A DNA stretch of 64,000 nt from Doryteuthis pealeii. Its lineage: Eukaryota; Mollusca; Cephalopoda; Myopsida; Loliginidae. Position numbers and translations under genes: made by a program. Positions 36,037-48,173 of the stretch are shown in pieces. Numbering within the stretch: the first letter of the stretch is position 1; each line of letters opens with the position of its first letter. The notes under the pieces are model-generated. The model worked only from the letters and a program-made list of their open reading frames with translations, had not been told where the DNA came from and did no database searches. Location of the stretch: the NCBI GenBank assembly GCA_023376005.1, contig CM042157.1, positions 55,318,787 through 55,382,786 of the forward strand, given 5' to 3'.

Positions 36037-36909
36037 AGTATTTCTACTTCACCCTATATTTCTGTATCCATAGAATCTTGCTCAAATATATATCAGAATT
36101 ATTTCATTAAAAGTTCTGTATCTTTTTTTTTTTCCTGAGCACCACCAAGTTTTTCTGCTATTTGATGGATATTTGATTTAATTGTTTTTTTTGTTGAGTC
36201 CAGACAGAAAAAAAAATTATTAAACCTGATTTCATTTTGTTAAAGAAAGCAAGATTTGTGTATTTTAAAATGGGTGATACAACACAATACAAATATCAAA
36301 GTTTATTTTTTATGAGCATAACAAGAGTTCAAACAACCTTGAATGATGGCCTCTTATTACCTTCCTAAAATTCCTACTCTAATAGATATCATTTTTTAAT
36401 GATATTTCCATTATTTGATAATACAAGGAAAATAGGGATATAAGACAAGTCTCTAAATGTCTGTGTTACATCCAATCCTTACTGTTACAGGAATAAAGAC
36501 ATTTAGAAAATTTCTGCCTAAAGTCACAATATTATCATTTAGAATAAAAGCTTTCCAATTATTGCCGTCATATAGGATTGGTTGACTTGAGCATGTCAAT
36601 CCATCTAGAAAGGCAGCACATCTTAATTTTAGAAAATAACTCATTTTTTTTCAGATAAAGTAAGATTTGTTTCCCCTAAAGTGAGTGATACAACCAAACA
36701 CAAATATTCAAATTTATATTTTATGAATAAAACAAGAGATCAAACAGCAATTAGATTAAATATAACTGATGGCATCTTATTATCTACCTCAAATTTTAAC
36801 TTTAATATACATTGTCATTTAATATAATTTCCACCATGATACCTCAAATGATTGAACATTTTATTTATTTTTTTTTTATTATTAAGAGCAGTTTTTCGTA
36901 TAACCTTAC
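36037..36909 (-). other. Dynein intron part with a diverged tandem duplication
   Basis: Two blocks look like diverged duplicates: around 36235-36420 (AAGATTTGTGTATTTTAAAA, TGATACAACACAATACAAAT, TTATGAGCATAACAAGAG) and 36655-36850 (AAGATTTGTTTCCCCTAAAG, TGATACAACCAAACACAAAT, TTATGAATAAAACAAGAG). The order of blocks is the same, about 420 bases apart. Confidence 0.6.
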
Positions 36910-37018
36910 CTGAATACATTTGAATAATCTCTGTAAGCTTCCATCTTCTTCAAATATTATAAAAAGATTGGGGCCATTGCCACAAATTTTTTCCAACTGA
37001 CAGTTATATACAATTGGT
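36910..37018 (-). CDS. DNAH6: Dynein heavy chain exon 6 of 17 visible (tail)
   Basis: Residues 239-275, with PIVYNCQLEKICGNGPNLF then a helix ending LQRLFKCIQ. The acceptor is GTTTTTCAG and the donor GTAAGG after CAG, a strong site. The first base completes the split codon of the previous exon and the end is phase 0. Confidence 0.9.
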
Positions 37019-37124
37019 CTGAAAAACAGATTAAAAATATTAATGACTCACAACAGTCCCCTTGCACTGTACACAATGAAAAGAAGAAAAAAAAGGATAA
37101 AAGATAATAATTTTATATATTTTA

Positions 37125-37590
37125 TTGATCAATTGATTTTAATGGGTTATTCCATGCCTAGAGGTTACATTCATTGTACATTTCTATCTAAATATTTTGT
37201 GTTGTCATTAAGATTTTTTTTTTTTGCATAGTTATATATCATGTATTCCTAATTCCAAAAATATGCACACAATTCTTTGGTCTCAATTATTCCCATCTAA
37301 TATTAATAATTTACAAACAATTATATGGTTTCAAAGATTCAAGTCTTCCTAATATTAATAATTCTCTTTAACAATAATCATTTGTTGACACAGTTATATG
37401 GCTTCACATATTTTTATCCAATACTAATAATTTTCAAACAGATCTATTTAAACCATGGTATTACCATTCCAGGTCAGAGTCAGAACTGGAGTCTCACCAT
37501 CAGAAGCAACTTAATGTCATACCCAGGACACTACTTTTTGGGAGGATCTCCCCCCTCTGCTGAGGAAACAGTCAACATATTCTAAGCCCT
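37125..37590 (+). repeat. Dispersed repeat family A
   Basis: Head GGGTTATTCCATGCCTAGAG, three subrepeats of the CTAATATTAATAATT type, and tail CCAGGTCAGAGTCAGAACTG (a short deletion relative to other copies) to CAACATATTCTAAGCCC. Confidence 0.75.
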
Positions 37591-37792
37591 GTCAACAGAA
37601 CAACATGAATCATCAGATTTCTTAAAGTTCTAACAGACTATTTTCTTTGTCTATGTTTTTACTTGTTCACATGTACCTTCTGGTCTTCTTCTTCAGATGT
37701 CTTTGCCTCCAGTTTTAAAGTCAAAGAAATTTATCAATGCTAAATCAACTAAAAGATTGTAATCAACTCATAAGGTAAATTTATTTTCTTAC

Positions 37793-38034
37793 TGAGTGAA
37801 TGGATTAAAGTGTTCATCTGGCAAGAGATTCGGAACTGAAAGTACGGTTTCTTGGTAGTTGAGCATGATTTGTGTAATTCCATCTGTGAAGGATTTGTAG
37901 TCAGGTTGGAAAATGAAACGGTCATATTTGAGAAAAAGATCCACAATAAAAAGAGGTCGAGATACTTCTGCCTCAGCATCTTCATCAGTCTCATTCAAGA
38001 AGAAATCAGGACCAGTACATACAACAACACTTTT
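37793..38034 (-). CDS. DNAH6: Dynein heavy chain exon 5 of 17 visible (tail)
   Basis: The longest visible exon, residues 159-239. It starts KSVVVCTGPDFFLNETDEDA and contains RPLFIVDLFLKYDRFIFQPD and FTDGITQIMLNYQETV. The acceptor is CCTTCCAACAG. The donor is GTAAGA after TCA, leaving two bases that join the first base of the next exon. The pattern of an aromatic-rich strand then a helix with LPDEHFNPFTQ matches the tail region of inner-arm heavy chains. A 15-bp perfect inverted repeat lies just upstream of the acceptor (38066-38104). Confidence 0.92.
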
Positions 38035-38065
38035 CTGTTGGAAGGGAAAAAAATAAATAAATCAC

Positions 38066-38104
38066 GGTGTGTGTTATATACCATAATTGTATATAACACA
38101 CACC
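38066..38104. repeat. Perfect 15-bp hairpin near a splice acceptor
   Basis: GGTGTGTGTTATATA and TATATAACACACACC are separated by nine bases. On the minus strand it begins about 30 bases upstream of the acceptor of the dynein exon at 37793-38034, in the zone where a branch point is expected. It could affect splicing or be a chance microsatellite palindrome. Confidence 0.6.
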
Positions 38105-38159
38105 TTTTTCACCACATTTTTAAGCCTAAAAGTTAGGCATGCTTATAATACAAAAGGAG

Positions 38160-38466
38160 AACTTTTTATCCGGTTATGTGCATCATCATATTCAGGACGG
38201 TGTCACCAAATGTAAGTTATATCTATGATCTAAACTAATGTCTAACAAACACTTCTGTTTTATATTGCTACACAGAAATAGCCACTGGAACGTGTATTTG
38301 TTTCTAATTTTTTTTCTCCGAGTGTGAGCTTATGTTTTCTACAAGCTTGTTGCATTTTTATGTGAACATATCCATGTGTTTGCTCTAAATACTGTGTTAT
38401 TTTGTTTCAAAACATAAGTAAGATGTATAAATTTTTATTTTAAGTATACAAACCGGATAAAAAGTT
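38160..38466. mobile_element. MITE-like element with perfect 16-bp inverted ends
   Basis: AACTTTTTATCCGGTT at 38160-38175 is the exact reverse complement of AACCGGATAAAAAGTT at 38451-38466. The 307-bp span has no open frame. The end sequence is GC-containing within AT-rich surroundings, which makes a chance match unlikely. No clear target duplication was seen. Confidence 0.65.
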
Positions 38467-39609
38467 GAACAAATATTGAATATATCAGCTACAAATTCTA
38501 AAAACTCAGTATAGCTGCTGAGACACTGCATCATTCAAAAGTGCCATGCTTCCTGTAATTCATTATCACTATAACTAATATCTCCCCTCCATACACATGC
38601 ACACATATATATCAGGACTCATACACTGTTCATTTTCCTGACATTTGTACATTCTATATACTATACATGCACCTTTAGTGAGTTGTAGTGCACCTGAGCA
38701 CTGCATGTAATAATTACAATATATATATACAAGATATGTTTTTTTTTTTTTTTCAGAATTTCATAGCTCAAATTTAGGGATGTGTGTTGTACGCAAATAA
38801 TTACAGTAAATAATTAAAATTCTGTAATATCACAAAATGAAACAAGTCTATTCAAAAGTTGAATTTATAAAACGTAAATAAATTTGATTTCTAATGGGTA
38901 ATAACCACAAACCAGTAATTCTTATAAGTTCTAAGAGGTACAACTTAGCTCCACGTTCAATTGGAATGCCCTCCTTACTAAATAGTTAATTTCTACTTAT
39001 ATGAGTATTTCCTGAATTTGGTTCCTTCCATTTCTATAGAAGCTGATGATATGCGTCATTTACATGACAGATTTCTGTAGGTTCTAATATAACATTAAAG
39101 CAAGTGAAGTGTAAAAATATCCATTTGCTTTGAAGTTAATGATTGAAGATCACAAATGAAGTAAATTGGTTAGAGCAGACAACTTAATTCTTTACATCTG
39201 TCAACCAGGAAGGCATAAAAGAATCTTTTTTATCGATACTTCTAGGATGACATTAAAATTTTGCCTTTGATGAAAAAGCTTGTCAAGTAAAACAAATTGC
39301 TAAAATTCAAATGTTCAGAAAGACATTCCATTAACTTCTATTAATGTTTAACAAATGTGCCATGTGCCTGATTTGAGTCAAGGTAATGTTTCTCTACTGA
39401 ACCATCAATTCAAGTATCTGACTTGAACTTAATGAAAATGCTACACACACTTTCATTCTTTTCTTGAATTAACAAAAATAATAAAAAATCATTCATCTTT
39501 TATTTTTCATTGATCAAAATGAAAAGAAAAGGAGTATATCCTGTTCAAACTCATTTCAATAACTCCATTTTTAATGTAACACACAACAAGAGAACTGACA
39601 ATATATATG

Positions 39610-39905
39610 TATTTACTCAACTCTTCCGTCATGGGAGGATGTGATACAAGGTTAATTTTTAAGTAGAGTAAAGCGGATTTGAATTCAAAGTTTTCCTTCT
39701 AGCCCAATTGCTGTACCAAGACTAAAGAAGCCTGTCTGCCCTACTATTTACCCATATCTAAGGAAGGAAGAAAAGATGTATTCATGCCTTTTTCAAAGGC
39801 ATTAACGCAAAATGAAACACAAACAACTTTGTCCAGGGATTGAACTTGGGTTGCAAATTTCATTTCCTTTGACAATTACCATTATGCTAATCATCCTGCT
39901 CTTTG
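39610..39905 (-). repeat. tRNA-derived SINE, family 2
   Basis: Minus-strand copy with GGGAGGATGTGATACAAGG, CCCTACTATTTACCCATATC, GGGATTGAACTTGGG (box B complement) and TTTGACAATTACCATTATGC (head complement). Confidence 0.7.
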
Positions 39906-40076
39906 AATAAATAAATAAAAATCTTTTAAAAAAGTATTTACATATTCTTAATTGAGATTTTTGCTTCCTAAAAAAAAATTATTTTTAAATTCTTAGAGAA
40001 GCATTATTTGTCATTATTATTATTAATTTGACGAGTATTTTCTTTCATCTTTTAATTTTTAGTTCTTTTTTTTTTA

Positions 40077-40510
40077 TTGCAACTCATTTGAGTTATCATT
40101 TCTACAACATTGAGCAACAGCATGGAATGGAAATAATAATTTTTTAAAAGTTAAGCTCTTAGTGAGACTTAATGTCTTGCTTCTGAGAAGCTTTATAAAT
40201 GATATATCCAGGTTAAGAGATATATTATGAAGTTGGTATTTGGTATATTATCGCAGTAGTAGTTGGTGCGTCGAATAGCAGTTCGTCTTCGGTGTAGTCT
40301 GGTGAGTAAGTTTAGGCTGGTAGGGTTAGGCGCTTGTACTACAAAGTGTTGAATATTTATACATGTCACTGTCCAATCAAATTATAGTGAGGGGGCACCA
40401 AGGGGGCACATATTCATTACATCAATAAATATACCATTTGCTCAACCAATTGAACTATGAAAAAACATTTGTTTGCAGAAGCACAAAATCAAACCTATAA
40501 ATTCATCTCA
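40077..40510. repeat. Second copy of the 44.8-kb repeat, also interrupted
   Basis: GCAACTCATTTGAGTTATC at 40079 and AATCAAACCTATAAATTC near 40487 correspond to the two sides of the repeat broken by Gypsy. Here the middle (about 40215-40440) is a GC-richer patch containing GTCGAATAGCAGTTCGTC and GGGGGCACCAAGGGGGCAC, absent from the other copy. The patch may be a solo LTR or other insertion. Confidence 0.55.
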
Positions 40511-41280
40511 TATTATGCTTCTCAATCTCTCTCATTGAAATATTTGTTGTTATTAAATTTTACACTAGTTGTAATATGTTGTGTTGCCCACACTGGTAAA
40601 GAAAAACATCAGCTGTGTTGTGTGGAGGGAAGGAACAGAAAATAGAATCCCTGTTAAAAGTTTATCTAACTTTTATTTCAATAACAAGATACAGGAGAGT
40701 TATATTGCCTAATATTAACGTGTTTATCATTTAATAGTTCAACTCCAACTAGGATATTTTAAAGCACAAAATTTGTTCCAACTTTTGAGCATGTTCAGGT
40801 CACAAGATAGTTTGTTCACTGTTTTCTCAACAACAATCTCTCAAAAGGCCTTAAGCCTAGTTGCACATGGTCCTGTGTCATCTTCAGTGACCAATCTTGT
40901 CTTAATATGATTTTTTTCTCATGTAGATCCAGAGTTATGAGTTTGACCCCAAATATCTGGTTGTCTACTCTTTAACCCCTTTACTATTAGTAGAGTATTT
41001 AATTCATCTGACTTACAAAAAACTATTTTGTTGGTTGAGCAAAATGAGTTTGAGTCACCTAGAGATTAACCATTATTATTTATATATTAATATTCATGTT
41101 CCTTAAAAGTATGATAGTTATCATCTTACAACACCCTCTGGTTAAAAATGAGACTGTCCAAATAGTCCAAGATGAAATGCAAAAATGAAAATCCTGATTA
41201 CTTAGTGTTGCTTATCCGCCAAATCCTTATTTCTTATGAGTCTCATCACCTCAGTTAAATAATGAATCATTCCGTTTTTT

Positions 41281-41466
41281 CAGAAAGAAAGAAAGGGGAG
41301 AAAAAGGACATGCTACAGAGAAAGAATATAATAAGAAAGAAAGAAAGAAAAAAAGAAAGAGAATAGGGGAAAGGTAGAGAGAGGGGGTGAGCACGCTAAT
41401 GCTAATTTGTGTCAATTGAACATAATGAAAAGAAGGAAAGAAAGAAAAAAGAGTGAGAGAGAGTTA
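41281..41466. repeat. Purine-rich (GAAA)n tract
   Basis: Mostly A and G on the plus strand with GAAA repeats. Because the gene is on the minus strand, the pre-mRNA has a long pyrimidine tract here, about 2.3 kb upstream of a splice acceptor... too far to serve it directly. Confidence 0.75.
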
Positions 41467-42250
41467 AATCAAGATTTATATTAAATACCTTTGCATTAAA
41501 TACTTTTTACATATTAAACTAAATTTGCAATAGCTCAAAAGTAAACATATCAAATGTTGTAATAATTAAATTATCATACTATGGTATACCCACAGGTCCT
41601 GCTAGTCATTATTATTACTACAATTATTATTCCTTCCAATCTGTCATAGAACAACCACCAGAATGAATGGCAATAAAAATAAGCAACTAAACATTAAAAG
41701 ATAAAAGAAAATATTAATTAAAATTAATAAGAAGAATAAAAAAGTTCCTAATTACATTGACATGACAATAACAGATAGTTTAGCATTATTCTGAGTTAGT
41801 TTTCAATACAAAAAATTAACACACTAATATAATTTTTTAAAGATTCAATAATTGTATATTTAATATTTGAACATTAAAAAAGAAATGGAATAATTAAAAA
41901 ACTAAATTAACGCAATTATTTTATAAATAATCATTAAATCATTAAATTACCATGAAAAAAAAAAGAAAAAGAAAAAAAATGATTGTTTTGTACTCCCATA
42001 TTGATTTGTTTACCTATGAGATTTACAAACACAAAGTAAAATTTCAATGTAATTTCTATGAATATTTTGATTTTTAATATCTTCACAAGTATAAATCAAA
42101 TCTTCATAATTTTCGAACATGAATCAAGATCTGGTGATAGTGAGTATATATATATATATATATTTACTTTGTCATTAATTGATTTATTTTTGTTGTTTCA
42201 TACATATATACAATTGGCCAAATGTAGATAGATTATACAGTGAAAAAGTC

Positions 42251-42312
42251 TGTTTTGATTATTGTCTGTTGTAAAATTTTGTTTTATGACAAACGATAAT
42301 CAAAATAGAATG
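42251..42312. repeat. Small inverted repeat
   Basis: TGTTTTGATTATTGTCTGTTG faces CAAACGATAATCAAAATA across a short spacer, with a few mismatches. Possibly a short remnant of a DNA transposon end. Confidence 0.5.
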
Positions 42313-43633
42313 GTTTTGACGTGACCCAAAAGAAAAGCCTTGAATATTTGAATTAATTTGAATCTGTTAGAAACTTGGTTTTATTAGAAAGAAAACATAT
42401 TTATTTGAATTTTGACAGCAAAACTATTTTTGTGTCTATTACTAAAAATATAAGATTTCAAAGATCTGTTTACATTTTTTTATAGAAGAGCATGGCAAAA
42501 ATTAATGTTTTTATTTATTTTTTATATTTTTTTTGATAGTACTAATAATAGATTTAGTAATATGAAGATGTTTGTAAGCATCAGTTTTTAATAAGTCTTT
42601 AAAGACACAAATCTTGTCAAAAGACTTTCTAGATTAAGAAATAAAGTAAAGTTAAAATATAGACAGAAGAAATAAAATAAAGAGATGAATGAAATTGTCC
42701 CCAGGTTGACTGCTACCAGCTGACAACTCCCTGCAACAAAACCAATTAGAATACAGAGTTAAAGTTGTAGCAAACCGTTCATTAAAAAAAAAATGCTTTC
42801 TGTTGTGCCAGTAATTTGAACCAGCCATCATAAATATATTTGCATTTTCCATCTAAAATAAATCAGCTATATAATAACAACAATATTCAGTAGCAGCATT
42901 GCTTTTCTTTTCTGATAATATGTTAAAGTAAAATTTTTAGTGAAAATGTGATAAGCTAGCAATCCTAAGACTTGAACCTGAATCAGTAAATATGTTATTG
43001 CTTTATATAAAGAAATTTTATTATTGATATCAAAATGGACTAATCCTGACACATCACTGTTATATTCTTGATTTATTTTAAAAAGAAAGAAATAATAGTT
43101 TTTTTAAGATTCTTTTTCTCCTGAAAAAGAATCTGAAAATCTGAAAAAGAATGTAAAAATCCTATCTACAGAAAAAGAAACTTTTTAAAAAAATCTTATT
43201 TCTTCAAAGTTACATAAAGAATAGAAAAACCAGGTTGAACATTACAGCAGATATTTTATCATTTTCTTTTTTTCTTTTTTCTTTATTTCCTTGAAAAGAA
43301 AAATATGTTATTTATTTCCATAACTGCCATAACAATTTGTACCAGAATTTTAACACACAAAAAATACTCAGTAAAAAAAAAAAAAAAAAACATTCATTTC
43401 ATCAGCAACCCTTGTATTTTTGGTTCATACACCCTTTTTGGGGGGACTATTTGTTTTCTGTGCATTTTCTAACAATTTTTGTACATAACTTTATCAAATT
43501 ATTATCGTTTAGATACTACATTGACATTTTTCCTCCTGTAGAAAATAAATATCTAGTGATACATAAATAATTTTGCATTGGTTATCTCTGCATACCACAT
43601 AATTTTCATAAATAAAAACCAGGTTATATTTAC

Positions 43634-43772
43634 CTTTCTCCTTAAACGTGAACACGGCACAAAAGGCATTGTATTTAGTAATTCCACTAAATAATTCAGC
43701 AACTTTAGAACAGAATCAATGACCAGTTGCCGAAGAACAGATACAATGATATAGTCAATAAAGTGGATGAAG
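43634..43772 (-). CDS. DNAH6: Dynein heavy chain exon 4 of 17 visible (tail)
   Basis: Residues 112-158, with FIHFIDYIIVSVLRQLV followed by a leucine-rich helix and ending SRLRRK. The acceptor is TTTTCCTTCTAG and the donor GTAAAT after AAG. The first base completes a codon begun in the previous exon; the end is phase 0. The intron upstream holds the minus-strand Gypsy element. Confidence 0.9.
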
Positions 43773-43911
43773 CTAGAAGGAAAAGAACAGAAGATAATTT
43801 TAATTATTTCAAGAAGGTTTTTCTGGTGCAATTAATGAATAGTGAAATTTATTTAAAATATAACAAAATTAGTAGATAGTTAACAATATAATCAGAGTAG
43901 TTCAATACTTG

Positions 43912-44465
43912 ATAGATTGATAGATTTTAATGGCATGTCAACTCATGTAGGGCTATTTTATGCCAAGAGGTTAGGAAATAATGTATATTGTACATTTATA
44001 TTTACATTTTTTCTGTAGTTGTTTCTTAAGAGTCTCTTTTACCCAGATATATATGATATTAAGTATTCCTATATAATACATTAATTTGCACAGTTGTAGG
44101 ATTTCAAGTATTCCTATCTGATACTAATATTTTATATACAACTAGCAAAAGTACCTGGATTAAAAACTTTTTAGTAACACCAGAGAGTGATTAAGGGAGA
44201 AAACAGGAATAAGAGAGAGAATAAGAGGAAAATATTCTATCAAATCAAAAAATTTGGCAAGAATTTGTATATTACAATGTTTTTTTTTTTTATTTATATT
44301 TAAAATATTCTTTTAAAAAGTGTAATCCAGAGCTCCAGAATTGGAGCCTCACTATCTGATGCAGTTTAGTGTCATAACCAGGACAGTCCCCCCCCCCTTG
44401 GGGGGTTTGAGAGGGTCTTACAGCTCTGCAGAAGATACAATCAATACATTCTAAGCTCCCACCAA
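43912..44465 (+). repeat. Dispersed repeat family A
   Basis: Head GGCATGTCAACTCATGTAGG, subrepeats around 44055-44140, and tail GAGCCTCACTATCTGATGC to ATACATTCTAAGCTCC. A C10/G6 run in the tail (44388-44405) looks like a local expansion. Confidence 0.75.
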
Positions 44466-44973
44466 TAGGTTGATTTGATACCGAGTGAAAAATAATATAT
44501 TCTAGATATAAAGCAAACTGTGATTGGTTGTAACTGGCAGGGAAGTGTGAGAATTAACTTAAGGTAGATTGTGATTGGTTGAAACTGAAAGTGAAAGCTC
44601 AGAATTAACAAAGGCAGACTGTGATTGGTTCTAACTGATAGTGAACAGTGAGAATTAACAAAGACAGGCTGTGATTGTTTATAACTGGCAGGAAAGGGTT
44701 AGAGTTAACATATCTGAATGTCTGCATTAAATTTGCTTAATTCTTGGTGGAGCTTTTCTTTGGTGATAGACGGCACAGAAAACAATAATTATTTTTCAAG
44801 ATAAGATATTTTCTTCTTTGCCTCAAATTTTTGATTGCTTGTTTAATGCAACTCACTCAGATTACCAATCTATAATTGTGAGGAACGGCACAAATCAGAA
44901 ATAATAAAAGATAACGTCCCAATGAGATTCAATTTCACATCACCTGGTTAAACACACTAGCTACTCTACTAGC

Positions 44974-45129
44974 TATAAGAGGAGTAATATGCAACGTGCG
45001 TGGTCTAGAATGCAACTCATCTTTAAGTAGTGCCCTATCGACGGCCTGTCACCAACATCTGCATAATACTAAGAACGATCACTCAAAGCTACTTTTAATC
45101 AAGGGAGGTTACTCTAACCTACCCACACA
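44974..45129 (-). repeat. 3' LTR of the minus-strand Gypsy element
   Basis: 156 bp, same ends as the right copy. It is shorter by the 13-base indel. A C-run on the plus strand (polypurine tract on the element strand) lies just inside it. Confidence 0.9.
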
Positions 45130-45166
45130 TGCTCCCCCCCTGTGACCACGGGATGATTTAAAGTGG

Positions 45167-46400
45167 TCATCTTTGCCCGTATGCACCTGAGTACCCGTGC
45201 AATTGTCCACGCATTTGTGGGGACAAGTTTCTTGGCGGTCGCACCATGTGACATGAGGATTGCCTTGACGGTAGGAGTTCACCTAGATACTCTGTGTTGT
45301 CCTTTGTCGCATCTGTGGTGTTGTCAACCTCCATTTCTTCTTCCTCGGGTTTGTTTTCAGCGCTGGGCGGTGTGACATTGAAGTCCCCGTCAGTATCCAT
45401 GATATCATCAGGAGGGCGTTTCTCTAAGGGCTCGAGATCCATGGGTGGGTTCATTATTTTCGGTGTGTACCACCATGGACCATCAACAACAGGGTATATT
45501 TTGCGGAGGAAGCGACAGTTGCGTAGCATTACCCTATTACTGCCATCTACTCACACCCGGTACTGTTGGTTACCACACGTCTCCACAACCCTTCCCGTTC
45601 TTGTCCATCGACATGGGTAGTAACCATCCTGATTCTGGATGTGCACAAAGTAGCCGACTTGTAGTTCCCAAAGTAGATGGCTGTGTTTATTGCAAAACTG
45701 TTCGTTCTGCATGTGCCTTTTGGCCACTGCAACTTCCCTTAGCTCACTTATCTCCTTCCACTGCTTCCGTTTTTGATATTTTTCCCATAGGATTCGAAGG
45801 TGGTCTTTAATCGTCCGGCTATACAACATTACAGCTGGAGACATGCCGAGGTCCTGAACGGGGGTGTTGCGATGAGTCAGCAGTGCTCGAGCAGCGCGAT
45901 CATGACATAGACGACCGCAGCTGCCCGACCGTTGCTTTGAGGGTAATAGGCTGACAATGTGCTTTTTCTTATACCCCAATTCTTCAGAAATGAGTCATAT
46001 TCTTGGGACTCAAATGGTGGCCCTGCGTCTGCAGAGAGTTCTTCAGGCACACCATAGGTGCAGAACCAGGTTCTTAAGGTGTCACATACCGTCTTGGCCT
46101 TTCCTGACTGCATTAGGGCCGCCTCAACCCATCCAGTGTATCGATCGGCGTAACGAGGTAATTTTTGCCGTTTATATCGACAAAGTCCACTACAGTTTGT
46201 TGGAATGGAAATTCCGGGTCTGCTGGTGACATCAAGGGCTCCCTGGGCTGAGATGGCGCAATCGTGTTGCACATGCGGCATTGGGCTCTGGTCTGTCTGA
46301 TGCTAGCGCCCAACCCGGGCCAGAACAATCGTTGTCTTGCATTTGCCAGCATGCCGTTTACGCCTTGATGTGTGGAATGGAGTGACTCGAGTACCTCCGC
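45167..46400 (-). pseudogene. Gypsy integrase, broken
   Basis: Zinc-binding HHCC region (HSTHQGVNGMLANARQRLFW, then CRMC) near 46385-46270. The core has VVDFVDINGKNYLV near 46210 and ELSADAGPPFES near 46035. After SNGRA near 45920 the frame is lost, and the part that normally carries the catalytic Glu is missing. The C-terminal region resumes at 45880 (THRNTPVQDLGMSPA) and ends in an acidic tail (EEEEMEVDN). It would have joined the element DNA to the target. Confidence 0.85.
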
Positions 46401-46851
46401 ACGAAGTTGTTGGGTATGAGGATTTTGTTGTCTTTGATTATCACCCCTTCAAGGTAGTATATTTCTTTGCGCATGGGCCAGAAAACACGAGCTATGGGTG
46501 GGAGGTCGTTGCGTAACCTGGAGAAGCCATTTTGCACTAGGTCCGCTAAGGCCAGACATCCTTTGTCTGTGGCCACCACGGCGACAATTCTCTCCCATGT
46601 TATAGCCTTCAGCTTGGGGTCGCTTTCGTACATCGACGTAAAGGCTGCTTTGACCCTGCTGTCGATCATTTTGGCAGGGTAAACCGTACCTGTCTCCAGG
46701 TTCGTTTGCATCCCTTCTTGTTGCGCCTGTGTTAATGGCGCCTGGACGTGTTCCCTTGAATCCTCTGAAGGGGTACCTGCTGGGTATCGGGAAGCGCAAT
46801 CTGGTGCTGCATTGAGTCTTCTGGGGCGATGTTTAATTCAAAATTTATACA

Positions 46852-48173
46852 TTAGTGCCCGCTCCTTGAAGTTGAACAGATGGGTTTTTTTATGTTTTCC
46901 AGGGCCTGATCTGAGAATATTCTCGTTAATGGTTGGTGGTCGACTGTCACTAGCAAATCAGGGCAAATCAGGGCACCCCAGTAGAAACATTCGGCAGGAC
47001 TCCAGTCCTTAGACGAGGGCCAAGGCTTCTCCTTCAACTGGGGCATAGCACGATTCCGTATCATAGGTAAATCGGGATCCAGCCAGAAGTAGCTGCCAAT
47101 ACCGTCATTCTGATTATTTCGAATGTCTTGACACCCTTCTCAATTTTGTCCACAATCACACACTTTGACTCCTTAAACAGGCGTTCAAGTGTCTCATCCC
47201 AATAAAACTTACGGTTCTTTGTCCGCATCAGCTCCCAGAAAGGGACCATAACTTTCGCTTGTGAAAAAGCATATGACACCTGATTTACGAGTTCAAACCA
47301 GTACCTAACGCCCATGATGCTTGTGGTTGTGGGAAAGTGAAGGATGGCTTCCGTCATCCTCTTTGTAGGTTTAACCCCATTTGGCGGTGATAAGGAACCC
47401 AGCAAATTCCACCTCCATTTTTCGGCAAAATGGAACTTGTCGGGGTTAAACACAATCCCATTATCTGCACAGTGGCTGATGTAGTCAACTGTGTGCCAGA
47501 ATGCAGACTCCATAGAACCGTCCCATAAGAGGCTGTTGTCTATGCATCAGGTTTTGCAAACCATATCCACAGTAATGTCGTCAAACCGACGGGTATACCC
47601 ATCCCCAGACCCATGGAACCCTTGAGGAGCTCAACAATACCTATACCGGCCCCACTCGGTAATGAATGTTGTGGCATCCCGTGCAGCTGGGGAAAACGGT
47701 AGGCTGTGATACCCATTCCATGCATCCAGAACTGTTTTTCTGGTAGCAGCATTCAATTTTTGCAGGTTCACCGTGCGCCTAGGGGAGCCATCCTTGTTCG
47801 GTGCAACCACCATCCTTGAGCACCAGGTTATTGGCGTGCCGATCGGTACCGGTTCTATCATGCCCAGTACAACATCTCTGTCCAAGTCTTGTTTCACCCT
47901 CTTCTTCTAATGGTGAGGGACTGGTATCGGTGTGTGAACAGCTGTCGGTGTTACGCCAGGGATAAAAGCAATATCTAACGGTTTACCTGTCATGGTTTGT
48001 AATGGTTGGTGCGGGCATGGGTTGAATGCACTTGACTCAAAATGTTCTTTTATCCACTGTTCAAGTTGGTGCCTGTTGGTTTCCGTTGGTGGGAATGGGA
48101 TAGTATCCGGTCTTGGCGGAACGAATGTTCTACCCAGACATCCGCATGGTGCCCTTTTAATTGCATTCGTCAA
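46852..48173 (-). pseudogene. Gypsy reverse transcriptase and RNase H, broken
   Basis: RT pieces: TPITWCSRMVVAPNKDGS near 47830, then WNGYHSLPFSPAARDATTF near 47700, with a short deletion between them. The polymerase-box region reads CIDNSLLWD near 47540, with Asn where the second catalytic Asp is usual. The thumb follows with NPDKFHFAEKW near 47440. RNase H is represented by YDTESCYAPVEGEALALV near 47050 and VDHQPLTRIFSD near 46945. Several frame changes and stops make it non-coding as it stands. Confidence 0.85.

Larger units (their letters stand above)
38467..43633 (-). other. Dynein intron, remaining parts
   Basis: Outside the SINE, the interrupted repeat and the GAAA tract, 38470-39600, 40650-41280 and 41470-43630 show only AT-rich sequence and poly(A)/(T) runs. 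Confidence 0.5.

Noticed and set aside
44388..44405. C10/G6 run as a quadruplex or regulatory site
   Set aside because: A single run inside a family-A tail, not present in other copies; likely slippage or assembly noise.
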